A stretch of DNA of 64,000 nucleotides from Acetobacter malorum (lineage in GTDB: Bacteria; Pseudomonadota; Alphaproteobacteria; Acetobacterales; Acetobacteraceae). The notes under the pieces are model-generated. The model did no database searches, was not told the DNA's origin, and saw only the letters and a list, made by a program, of their open reading frames with translations. Of the stretch, positions 30,569 to 38,526 are shown in pieces (positions within the stretch are counted from its first letter, which is position 1; the number at the start of each line of letters is the position of its first letter). The stretch spans positions 184,208 through 248,207 of the forward strand of contig NZ_LHZC01000054.1 in assembly GCF_001580615.1 (NCBI RefSeq), in the 5' to 3' direction. Position numbers and translations under genes: made by a program.

Positions 30569-31489
30569 ATGGATCGGCTGGATGTCATGCGTCTGTTCAT
30601 GCGCATCGTGGAACGCGAAAGTTTCACCCAGGCCGCAGAAGACATGAACCTGCCGCGCTCGACGGCCACCGATGTCATCAAGGCGTTGGAGACCCGGCTC
30701 AGTGTGCGCCTTCTGCATCGTACGACGCGCCAGGTCAGTCCGACACCGGAAGGTGAAACCTATTACCGCCGCTGTCGTCATATCGTCGCGGAGATCGAGG
30801 ACGCGGAGACGGCCTTCGGAAGCCTCCGGCCCAAAGGCACCCTGCGGATCGACGTCCATGGTACCCTGGCCCGTCATTTCATCCTGCCGGCCCTGCCCGC
30901 CTTCTTTGCCGCCTATCCCGATATCGAGTTGCATATGAGCGAAGGCGACCGTCTGGTCGACCTGGTGCGTGAAGGCGTAGACTGCGTGCTGCGGGTGGGC
31001 ACATTGCGGGACAGCGAGATGGTGGTCAGGCCCCTGGCGACGCTGGAGGAAGTGACGCTTGCATCGCCAGCCTATCTGGAAGCCCACGGCGTTCCGACAC
31101 ACCCGGACGATCTATCCGGCGGTCATGTCATGATCGGTTTCCAGTCGAGCCTGCGGGGCAGGATCTTGCCACTGGAGTTCGTTATCAACGGGAAACCTCG
31201 CCACGTCGCACTACCCCTCCATATGGCCGTCAATGCGGCGGAGAGCTATATTTCAGCCGCACGGGGAGGGCTGGGCCTCATCCAGATCCCGCGTTATCAC
31301 GCGGAACAGGATCTCCGGACCGGAGCACTGGTCGAGGTAATGAGCGCGTTCCCCCCCGCCCCTTCGCCAGTGTCACTCCTTTATCCGCACAACCGGCAGA
31401 TGTCTCCGCGCGTGCGCGTCTTCATCGACTGGCTGGTGGAGATTTTCAGAACGACCACCATGCCTTCCGGCCCATACCACCGCCAGTAA
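30569..31489 (+). CDS. LysR-family transcriptional regulator
   Basis: A 306-residue regulator starting MDRLDVMRLFMRIVE with HTH SFTQAAEDMNLPRSTATDVI and an effector domain (HMSEGDRLVDLVREGVDCVLRVG). The open frame extends to 30446, but ATG 30569 gives the family's normal start. It faces the two-SDR operon divergently and is followed after 17 bases by the exported hydrolase, so it may control both. Confidence 0.9.
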   Translation: MDRLDVMRLFMRIVERESFTQAAEDMNLPRSTATDVIKALETRLSVRLLHRTTRQVSPTPEGETYYRRCRHIVAEIEDAETAFGSLRPKGTLRIDVHGTLARHFILPALPAFFAAYPDIELHMSEGDRLVDLVREGVDCVLRVGTLRDSEMVVRPLATLEEVTLASPAYLEAHGVPTHPDDLSGGHVMIGFQSSLRGRILPLEFVINGKPRHVALPLHMAVNAAESYISAARGGLGLIQIPRYHAEQDLRTGALVEVMSAFPPAPSPVSLLYPHNRQMSPRVRVFIDWLVEIFRTTTMPSGPYHRQ

Positions 31490-31506
31490 ACTGCATGAGG
31501 AAAGAT

Positions 31507-32328
31507 ATGCAGAATACGATCGCCACGCTGCTTTCCCTAGTATTCCTGCCGACAATGGCCTTCGCGGATGATCGCCAGCAGCAGGAAATAACCACACTCA
31601 TCGCCGATCATTCCCATGCCGAGCGGGTTTTTAACCTGCCCCTCAACGATGGAAAGCGTCTGACGGTGTTGTTTTCCACTCCGACCAGACCTCGGGGAAC
31701 GATCATCATGCTGCCCGGGGGTACCGGCGATATCGGCCTTCAACAGGATGGACGCATCGGGCAAGGAGACAATTTTGTCGTCCGGACGCGCGACCTGTGG
31801 AACAAGCACGGTTATGCGGTCCTCATCCCCGATACGATCAATCATACCAACCTCAGAGGTCGCCGCAGTTCGTCGGCCTACGCACGCCTTGTCGAGGAAC
31901 TTGCCGCATTCGCACACCAGCCGGAATCAGGTCCTGTTTTCCTGCTCGGCACGAGCCAGGGATCGATCGCGGCCGTGAATGCCGCAGCCCATGCCCTCCC
32001 CAGTAGCATCGCCGCTGTCGTGCTCACTGAATCGGTATCCGTCATGGGTGGCAGCGGCGAGACAGTCTTCAGCGCCACCCCTCAGCAGGTGCGCGCTCCT
32101 GTCCTTGTCGTCGTCAACCGCGATGACCTGTGCAATGTTGCTCCGCCACAGTCAGCGCGACAGATCGCTGCCGCCATGACAGCCAGCGGAGACGTGCATG
32201 TGCTGACAGTCTCGGGAGGCGCCACGCGATCGAAAAAGAACTGCGGCTCCCTGACCCCGCATGGTTATTTTCGTATTGAGGACAAGGTGATCGATGCGAT
32301 CAGCAGATGGCTGGATACCCATTCCTAA
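31507..32328 (+). CDS. Exported alpha/beta hydrolase
   Basis: A 273-residue protein with a signal peptide (MQNTIATLLSLVFLPTMAFA). The mature part has an alpha/beta-hydrolase nucleophile elbow GTSQGS, an oxyanion-side PGGTGDIG, an acid candidate in NRDDLCN and a His in LTPHGYF. Ribosome site GAGGAAAG precedes ATG 31507; an earlier ATG at 31495 has none. It is probably a periplasmic esterase. Two Cys in the C-terminal half may form a disulfide. Confidence 0.82.
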   Translation: MQNTIATLLSLVFLPTMAFADDRQQQEITTLIADHSHAERVFNLPLNDGKRLTVLFSTPTRPRGTIIMLPGGTGDIGLQQDGRIGQGDNFVVRTRDLWNKHGYAVLIPDTINHTNLRGRRSSSAYARLVEELAAFAHQPESGPVFLLGTSQGSIAAVNAAAHALPSSIAAVVLTESVSVMGGSGETVFSATPQQVRAPVLVVVNRDDLCNVAPPQSARQIAAAMTASGDVHVLTVSGGATRSKKNCGSLTPHGYFRIEDKVIDAISRWLDTHS

Positions 32329-33010
32329 CAAAATCATAGACTTCAGAGCACCTTCTCGTGTTACGGACATCTGCGACATGCACTGCTTTCGACAATATAA
32401 ATAATATAATTACCTCAGTTCGTCAGTCTCCTATCGTTCTTCGCCGAGGAAACGGACGCCATTTGCCAGCACGTCGTCAGCAAGCATTCGTAAAATGGAA
32501 TTCTCGATAGTGGCACAGGCTTACGGCTGCTGCGTTCGCCGCATTGCTGTTTCAGCGGAGGCGTTTCACAGGTGGGGGACGATCCCATGTCTGGAGCGGG
32601 GGCACAGTTCATGACTTGCAAAATCAGGTACGGTATGTTACCAGACCAAAGAAATGGCGTGGGAATAGTCTCCGCTGAAATGGATTCTGTTACCCCAACG
32701 CACGGGAAAAGCTGCCGCCTGCCGGAGGCGCTCACCCTGCCTAACGTCTACATCAGGCAGCGGTTGGGAGCTTTGGGAAAAGATTGTCCGGCGTGCAAGG
32801 ACGGAAGATGACGAGAGAGCCAGGATAACCGCCGCACTGTCGTGGCAACCCTCATCAGGACTGTGCCAGGGAGGTTTTCGGGATGGCCCAGCGTCACGTC
32901 ATTCGATGTCCGGAGAAACGTCCGATCGGCAAGGCCAGGTGCCAGCCCCGGATCAGGAACCAGGCTGATATGCCACTGAAGGCATCCCGCAACACCAGCG
33001 GTACCGTCCA
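32329..33010. other. Degenerate intergenic stretch
   Basis: No convincing gene is seen on either strand in these 680 bases. It contains a copy (32627-32642) of the palindrome-like element ggtacggtatgttacc that recurs upstream of the TetR gene at 34334, preceded in both cases by CTTGCA. The sequence after it, read in the same register, looks like a decayed relative of that TetR 5' region; this is a weak inference. Confidence 0.4.
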
Positions 33011-33229
33011 TTGACCCGGCGAGTCCCTCGGGAGATCGGCCGCCGCCCTCCTTTTGAAAATCAGGCGTTCGATCTCTGGCTGAAGAGTGGATTGCGCAAA
33101 CTGTTTGGCAACGTGCTTGATGAACCCGTTCCCGAAGCACTCCTGCGCCTGGTCAGGAATCCGAAACCGAATTCCATTGTCGGCGAGAGTCCCGGCATCG
33201 CCGACAATGCTGAGCAGAAAAAAGAATAG
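33011..33229 (+). CDS. NepR-like anti-sigma factor (possible)
   Basis: A 72-residue frame contains LRKLFGNVLDEPVPEALLRL, which matches the NepR core (LRxLYDDVLxEPVPxRFxxLL) that binds EcfG in the alphaproteobacterial general stress response. The only start is TTG at 33011 and no ribosome site stands out. No PhyR or EcfG gene is seen nearby. It is either a stand-alone NepR paralogue or a relic. The 380 bases from here to 33612 contain no other recognised gene. Confidence 0.5.
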   Translation: MTRRVPREIGRRPPFENQAFDLWLKSGLRKLFGNVLDEPVPEALLRLVRNPKPNSIVGESPGIADNAEQKKE

Positions 33230-33612
33230 GCTCGCCAGGCACAATGGATAGATAAATCGGTAGTTCCAACGCCGACGAACAGAACCGTATCGGCATTGCT
33301 ATCCGCCCAACACATTCGACCGGGAACTGCTCTTGCGCGGTCACACCCCGGCCGGTCCGACGAGAATGACGGATGGAATAGTTCGACCAAGCAGACTGTC
33401 GGAAACAAAACTGACGCATTATCCGCCATCTTTCATCATTGACATCTCCAAGCCCGGAATAAGAGGATGTATCTTGCGGGATCTGTGTGACCAGCATGCT
33501 GGCCTCCAGCACCCGCCTAATCCGGCCATCAGTCCTTCACGGGATGCGGCTCTCGGGGCATGGCCTCGCGTCGTGCCTATCGCCCATTATGGGCCAACAT
33601 CAAGGTGCTCAC

Positions 33613-34245
33613 ATGACAAGAAATATCGTGGTTCTGTCATTTGCCGAGGAAAGTAAAGCTTTCCAAGCATTTTCCGAACTGAAGCAGAAATCCGCCGATG
33701 GCGCTTTCTCGCTCGTCAATGCGGTCGTTCTCGCGCGCAACGCAAATGGCGAAATTACATCGCGTGATGGTTGGGCCGACGGCTCTTCGGGAGATCACAT
33801 TCTCACAGGCACCTTGCTCGGCTCCCTGCTCGGCCTGCTGCTCGGGCCACTTGGCGTGCTGTTTGGCGCATCGACCGGAGCCCTCATTGGCAGCAGCGTC
33901 TCACTTGATGACGCGGTGGACCAAGGCAGCCTCCTGGACCACATGACGCACCTTATTCCCGTGGGCATCACGGCCGTGGTTGCGACGATCGACGAAGCCA
34001 CGCCGGATGCAGTCGATGCAATCTCACGCTCGCTTGACGCCGTTATCCTGCGCTGCCCTGCCGAGATCGTCGCCGCCGAAGTCGACGCAACGGTGAAGGC
34101 AGAAGCCGCAGCGGTCGATGCGGCGCGCAAGGTTCTTTTCGAGCAGCACAAGGCTGAGTGGAAAGCAAAAATCGAAGACTGGCGTCAGCAGGCAAAAGCA
34201 GGCTCTGAGCAATTAAAAGCCAGGATCAAAAACTCTCTTCAGTAG
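33613..34245 (+). CDS. DUF1269-type membrane protein
   Basis: A 210-residue protein: an N-terminal alpha/beta domain (IVVLSFAEESKAFQAFSEL), a Gly/Leu-rich membrane hairpin (LTGTLLGSLLGLLLGPLGVL, about 62-95), a second alpha/beta domain and a charged helical C-terminus of about 60 residues. This matches DUF1269/TM-Phage-like envelope proteins of unknown function, often stress induced. AAGGT precedes the ATG. Proximity to a NepR-like gene fits a stress role but is not proof. Confidence 0.8.
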   Translation: MTRNIVVLSFAEESKAFQAFSELKQKSADGAFSLVNAVVLARNANGEITSRDGWADGSSGDHILTGTLLGSLLGLLLGPLGVLFGASTGALIGSSVSLDDAVDQGSLLDHMTHLIPVGITAVVATIDEATPDAVDAISRSLDAVILRCPAEIVAAEVDATVKAEAAAVDAARKVLFEQHKAEWKAKIEDWRQQAKAGSEQLKARIKNSLQ

Positions 34246-34304
34246 GACCATGCAGCACAGGAGGTTATTTTCGTCTGGCTCATGGGCAAATCGCTTGCAT
34301 TTTT

Positions 34305-34320
34305 GGTACGGTATGTTACC
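34305..34320. promoter_or_regulatory. Repeated operator-like element before the TetR operon
   Basis: ggtacggtatgttacc, containing the inverted repeat GGTA-TGT-TACC, lies just before the TetR-DoxX-SDR operon and recurs identically at 32627-32642. It is probably the TetR operator. Confidence 0.6.
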
Positions 34321-34333
34321 ACACCCAAGCAGC

Positions 34334-35017
34334 ATGGAGGACTTGTTCTCGCTCATGATTACCACCGATCTTCACTTTCCTGTGCCACAGGAAAAAGAGC
34401 TGCGTCCCAAGGGGATCGAGCGGCTTAAAAAACTCACGCAGTCTGCCACAGAACTTTTTCTTGAGCATGGCTATGAAGCCACCTCAATGGACATGCTCAT
34501 TCAGAAAGTGGGCGGATCGAGACGCAACATCTACGAGCGCTTTGGCGGCAAAGAAGGACTTTTCTCGGCGGTTATTACCGAAGAATGCAAAAAGCTCGCC
34601 GCCCCGCTTGAAGCGCTCGTGCTATCCGATGCCTGCGTCCGGCAGACACTGGAGAAGTTTGGCACGGAGATCCTGCACATCATCAAACAGCCGAGAACAC
34701 TTGAATTGCACCGGCTGATGATTTCCGAAGGCAAACGCTTCCCCTCGCTGTCGCGGGCCATCTGGTCCGCGGGTCATCATAATGCAAAGTCGATCCTTGA
34801 GGCATGGATTCAGCGCCAGCAGGATCTCGGCAGGCTGCGAAGCGACTTTGATGCCTCAGCCCTCTCTTATGCCTTCATCCATATAGTGACTGCGGAAACA
34901 CAGATGCAGATGCTGTCGGGTGGGCCAATAACGACCGAAGCACAGGACAAGAAAACAGTCGCCATGGGCGTCAAATTTTTCCTGGCCGCTGCCGCTCCGG
35001 AGGCCGACCGTGACTAA
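34334..35017 (+). CDS. TetR-family regulator
   Basis: About 227 residues: the HTH reads ATSMDMLIQKVGGSRRNIYERFG and the C-terminal domain is of the TetR_C AcrR/YbiH-like type. The frame is open upstream to 34250, but the operator-like element at 34305-34320 argues for a later start. ATG 34334 or 34355 are the candidates; neither has a strong ribosome site. It overlaps the DoxX gene by 8 bases and so forms an operon with DoxX and SDR, which it likely represses. Confidence 0.87.
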   Translation: MEDLFSLMITTDLHFPVPQEKELRPKGIERLKKLTQSATELFLEHGYEATSMDMLIQKVGGSRRNIYERFGGKEGLFSAVITEECKKLAAPLEALVLSDACVRQTLEKFGTEILHIIKQPRTLELHRLMISEGKRFPSLSRAIWSAGHHNAKSILEAWIQRQQDLGRLRSDFDASALSYAFIHIVTAETQMQMLSGGPITTEAQDKKTVAMGVKFFLAAAAPEADRD

Positions 35018-35417
35018 AATACGTGCAAAGCAGATCCTGGCTTATGTCCTGGTGGCCTTCTTTGTCGTTGGCGGGACCGGTAACCTCATCGCTCCAAAGC
35101 CCGTCGCGGATGAATATGCCAGATGGGGCTATCCAGACTGGTTCCATTTTGTGACGGGCTGTCTTGAACTGACGTCAGCATTTCTCATGGCAAGGCAGTC
35201 AACCCGGCTGTTGGGAAGCCTTCTTGCCATCGGCATCATGGCCTCAGCCACTGCCACCGTTTTTTATTATGGCGAATATTCACACGCGATCGCGCCACTT
35301 GTTGTTCTCAGCCTGCTGGTCCTGTCCGCTTACCTCTCCTGGGAACAGAAGCAGGCCTCGAATTTTAGCCGCCATCGCGCCACGTTCTATCCTAACAATC
35401 AGAAAGATCCATCATGA
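35010..35417 (+). CDS. DoxX-like membrane protein
   Basis: A 135-residue protein with four membrane helices (ILAYVLVAFFVVGGTGNL, FVTGCLELTSAFLMA, LLAIGIMASATATVFYY, LVVLSLLVLSAYLSW) as in the DoxX/DoxD family. Its start overlaps the TetR gene and its stop overlaps the SDR start (ATGA). DoxX proteins are linked to thiol or redox functions, and co-transcription with an SDR fits that. Confidence 0.85.
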   Translation: MTKIRAKQILAYVLVAFFVVGGTGNLIAPKPVADEYARWGYPDWFHFVTGCLELTSAFLMARQSTRLLGSLLAIGIMASATATVFYYGEYSHAIAPLVVLSLLVLSAYLSWEQKQASNFSRHRATFYPNNQKDPS

Positions 35418-36139
35418 ACCAGGTTCAACCGATTGCGCTCGTCAGTGGCGCGACCCGCGGGATCGGCCGGGCGATCGCCCAGGGTCTCGCCCAAAAGGGC
35501 GTGAAAGTTCTTCTCGGCGCCCGCAATTTAGAGGCTGGCCGGGAGGTCGCAGCACAGGTCAGCACGCCGGATGCGCAGGTGGAAGCCGTCGAACTGGATA
35601 CGACCAGTCAGGCAACTATCGACGCGCTCGCCGCCCTGATCGGTGAGAAATATGGTCGTCTGGATATTCTCGTCAACAATGCCGGCATCAGTCTGGATTT
35701 CTATCCCGACCTGTCAGTGCGAGAGAAGCTGTCGAAAACACTTGAAACGAACGTTGTCGGTACCGCCGCGCTGACCGACGCCATGATCCCGCTGCTTGAA
35801 AAGTCCCGGCACGGCAGAATTGTGAACGTCTCTTCCGTCCTCGCCTCGTTTACCAGCCGGGGTGAGGAAGGATGGATTTATGAAGATGTCGCCATGCCGA
35901 CCTATCAGGCCTCCAAGGCTGCACTGAACGCCCTGACCCTCAGCTACGCAAAATTGCTCGCCGATCGACATATCAAGGTCAACGCGATCTGCCCTGGCCT
36001 GACCGCCACGGATGCTACCAACCATTACGGAGATCGGAAGCCTGAACAGGCAGCAAAGGTCGCCATCGAATATGCCCTGCTGGATGATGCGGGTCCGACC
36101 GGAATATTCGTCGATGAACAGAGCAAACTGGGATGGTGA
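35414..36139 (+). CDS. SDR family oxidoreductase
   Basis: A 241-residue SDR of the carbonyl-reductase-like branch: VSGATRGIGRAIAQGL cofactor motif, VNNAGISLDFYPD, catalytic Ser in NVSSVLAS and YQASK. The C-terminus GPTGIFVDEQSKLGW is typical. It is the last gene of the TetR-DoxX-SDR operon. The 270 bases beyond contain a tandem repeat and no gene. Confidence 0.92.
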   Translation: MNQVQPIALVSGATRGIGRAIAQGLAQKGVKVLLGARNLEAGREVAAQVSTPDAQVEAVELDTTSQATIDALAALIGEKYGRLDILVNNAGISLDFYPDLSVREKLSKTLETNVVGTAALTDAMIPLLEKSRHGRIVNVSSVLASFTSRGEEGWIYEDVAMPTYQASKAALNALTLSYAKLLADRHIKVNAICPGLTATDATNHYGDRKPEQAAKVAIEYALLDDAGPTGIFVDEQSKLGW

Positions 36140-36353
36140 AGATTACTCGTCCATAAGAGACTTTCCACAACGTCTCTCAACGCAGAGTGCGGAGCAACGA
36201 TTGGATTGCTCCGCGAGACTCGGCCGGAGAACAGGTCCGAAGCACGTGGGCGCGGTTATCATGACTCTCGGGAAGCAACCGTGCCCCCTTCCCCCATCAA
36301 TGGAGGGAGATTGCTAGCGTTCGCGTCTTCGGCCCCACGAATCTGCCAGCCGC

Positions 36354-36393
36354 CGTAGTGACGTAGTGACGTAGTGACGTAGTGACGTAGTGA
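36354..36393. repeat. Five-fold 8-bp tandem repeat
   Basis: The unit cgtagtga occurs five times without error, ending in the palindrome TGACGTCA (36391-36398). It lies 20 bases before a small membrane gene and the LysR gene. It may act as a slippage-prone promoter spacer or a binding array. Confidence 0.9.
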
Positions 36394-36418
36394 CGTCATT
36401 CAAAGCATGAGGTGAAGG

Positions 36419-36559
36419 ATGGCCAACATGAGGGAATTCGTAACCCAGCAAATTCAGAAGGCAGGTTCGTTCATTTTCTACGTGATGGTCGTCGCTGCCA
36501 TTGGCGTGTCAACGATATCTTCCTTCATCCGCTCGCATCATGCGAACCGCCAATCTTAA
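36419..36559 (+). CDS. Small single-pass membrane protein (46 residues)
   Basis: The frame ATG 36419 to TAA 36559 encodes MANMREFVTQQIQKAG, then one hydrophobic helix (FIFYVMVVAAIGVSTISSFI) and a short basic tail. AGGTG lies just upstream. It overlaps the LysR start by 20 bases, which suggests translational coupling. I do not recognise it. Confidence 0.5.
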   Translation: MANMREFVTQQIQKAGSFIFYVMVVAAIGVSTISSFIRSHHANRQS

Positions 36560-37418
36560 ATATTTCAAACTTGCGGTCGAAGCTGGAATCTTCACACATG
36601 CCGCGCGCATTCATGGCGTAAAAGCCTCGACCGTAACCCGCGCCGTTGACAAACTTGAAGACGAACTCGGCGTCACTTTATTTGAACGAAATCGAAATGG
36701 TATTCGTCTAACACCTGCCGGTGAAATATTGTCTGAGAAAATATTCTTACTTCTTCGTCAGGTAGACGATATCAGAACGTCGGGAAAACGTCTGGGTAGT
36801 GGCGACCGAAAAGCGATTCGGATTGGAAGTCTGCTACCACCAATCAGTAGCAAGTTTCGCCTGGCGCTTTCGACGTGGAAAAAGCGACATCCAAGGATAA
36901 GAATAATCATTTATGAAATGGGGTCGCAAGACCTTCGCATGGCATTGTTTCAGCGTCGAGTGGACGCCGTCTTTTCAATTCCTTGTGATAAAGACGACGG
37001 GATTCAGTGTCTACCGTTCTATAACGAGAACCTGGTGGTGGCGTTACCGGAAAATCATACATTATGCTCTCGCTCGTATGTTTCGCACGAGGACCTGCGT
37101 AATGAGACATTTCTCGTTCAGGATTGGGGTAACGATAATAGCATCAAGGACTATTATCTAAAAATCCTCGGATTCGACACGAGAATCGAGAAGCATCCCG
37201 CTGGAAAACAATCTGTATTTGCACTCGTCGGCGCAGGGTTTGGTTTGACACTGGCATCGCAGAGTCAAGCCGAATGCGGCTTCCCTGGTGTCGCGTTTCG
37301 CCAACTCAGCGGCGGGAAAATACTTTTGCCTGTCCATCTTGGCTGGAATAGCGAGTGCCTCGATGCCCTAACGGGACGTTTTATCGCCTTCGTCCGCGAC
37401 CTAACTCGGCGAGATTAG
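36540..37418 (+). CDS. LysR regulator of the trb/conjugation locus
   Basis: A 292-residue LysR protein starting MRTANLKYFKLAVEAG with HTH AARIHGVKASTVTRAVDKL. Its effector domain is AT-richer than the SDR-cluster regulators. In Alphaproteobacteria a LysR gene facing DUF2274-trbI at the end of trb operons is common, and that layout is seen here: the stops overlap convergently at 37415-37418. The regulator appears complete although the conjugation genes do not. Confidence 0.85.
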   Translation: MRTANLKYFKLAVEAGIFTHAARIHGVKASTVTRAVDKLEDELGVTLFERNRNGIRLTPAGEILSEKIFLLLRQVDDIRTSGKRLGSGDRKAIRIGSLLPPISSKFRLALSTWKKRHPRIRIIIYEMGSQDLRMALFQRRVDAVFSIPCDKDDGIQCLPFYNENLVVALPENHTLCSRSYVSHEDLRNETFLVQDWGNDNSIKDYYLKILGFDTRIEKHPAGKQSVFALVGAGFGLTLASQSQAECGFPGVAFRQLSGGKILLPVHLGWNSECLDALTGRFIAFVRDLTRRD

Positions 37419-37642
37419 CCAACCTTCTTCAGACGCTTTTCTTTGATGAACGCCCGATCTCCGGCCATGAAGCGCGCAAGCATCGGCGGGATCAGCTTCG
37501 CTGGCACGACCTCGGACTGACCTCCTTCGCGCGCCAGCAGCCGCGCATAATCCACCAGATCGCGATGCACGGCGGCAGGAAGTTCCAGAGTGAGCCGAAC
37601 CGGTTTGTCGTCCGCGATCAGCCCGAGCCGGAGTTTAGTCAT
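37415..37642 (-). CDS. DUF2274 protein of the trb operon
   Basis: A 75-residue protein: KLRLGLIADDKPVRLTLELP, then a short helical region (LVDYARLLAREGG) and a basic C-terminus. This DUF2274 family is encoded directly after trbI in integrative conjugative elements. It overlaps the trbI stop by four bases. Confidence 0.88.
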   Translation of the reverse strand: MTKLRLGLIADDKPVRLTLELPAAVHRDLVDYARLLAREGGQSEVVPAKLIPPMLARFMAGDRAFIKEKRLKKVG

Positions 37643-38525
37643 CGGGATGCCTCCTGCTGGTATGGGGTAAGTATCAGGTCACGATGCACCATGACCCGCA
37701 CCGGAAAGCCCGGCCGGATAATGTTCGTGGGCTGAATATTCAGCGACCGCCCCACAATCTGCGCGCCGATCTGGTTGAAGCCCTGCGACCCACCGGTGCG
37801 CAGGGCCTGGGCGATGCCATTGCCGCCGCTGATGTCGGCTTCGGAGCCGACACTGAGGACGGTCGAGATCAGGGCGGCCTTGAACACCTCGCCCCAGTGG
37901 TTGTCGGTCTGGTCCTGCAAGCCCGCGAACCCCGCCGTATCGGCGGCCGGTTCGTTCTCCAGCACGATCGAATCCCCGGCCCCGCGCAGCAGCCGGGTCC
38001 AGACCAGCAGCACGCGGGTCTGGCCATAGGCAATCTGGGAATCATAGCGGCCGATCAGTTTCGCCCCCTGCGGGATCAGCAGGATCTGTCCGGTCGGGCT
38101 GTCATAGATATTCTCCGTCACCTGCGCTGTAACCTCGCCCGGCAGGTCCGAACGGATACCGGTGATCAGCGCACCGGGTATGATCGCACCCGCCTGGAGC
38201 ACATAGGGGCTGGGGGACGGTGCAAGCCGTTCAGCGCTGACGGTGCGGTGGTCAACCGGGCCATCGAGGAATGCCTGCTTGCGATCGGCAGGCGCGCCGC
38301 TGGGCTGGGCTGCCGTCGTACCGGGTGTCGCGGGCGTGGCGACATCCCGACCCATCTGCGTCTGGGTGAACAGATGGCTGACCCGCGCCGCTTCCTGCTC
38401 CTGAACGATGCGCTGCTTCTCCGGATCTGCGGGTGCGGCCGGTGTCGCCATGCCGGGAGCACCCACGCCAGCCTTGAGCAACGGCCCACCAAGATCGCCA
38501 GGCAACGGCGGTCCGAGGCGTGGCG
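37639..38525 (-). pseudogene. trbI: trbI conjugal transfer gene, 5'-truncated
   Basis: The C-terminal about 290 residues of TrbI (VirB10-like type IV secretion core) are present: PRLGPPLPGDLGGPLL, QAGAIIPGALITGIRSDLPG, and LNIQPTNIIRPGFPVRVMV. The N-terminal cytosolic tail and membrane anchor are missing. At about 38515-38525 the sequence switches to a plus-strand hsdR gene, so a rearrangement removed the 5' end of trbI. Confidence 0.87.
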
Positions 38526-38526
38526 G

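Noticed and set aside
31740..32010. Overlapping frames inside the exported hydrolase
   Set aside because: They are shadows of the hydrolase codons with unnatural composition.
36354..36393. CRISPR-like repeats
   Set aside because: The unit is only 8 bases and has no spacers; it is a simple tandem repeat.
37684..38526. N-terminal extension of the plus-strand hsdR frame
   Set aside because: This part is antisense to clear trbI coding sequence and shows no HsdR similarity.
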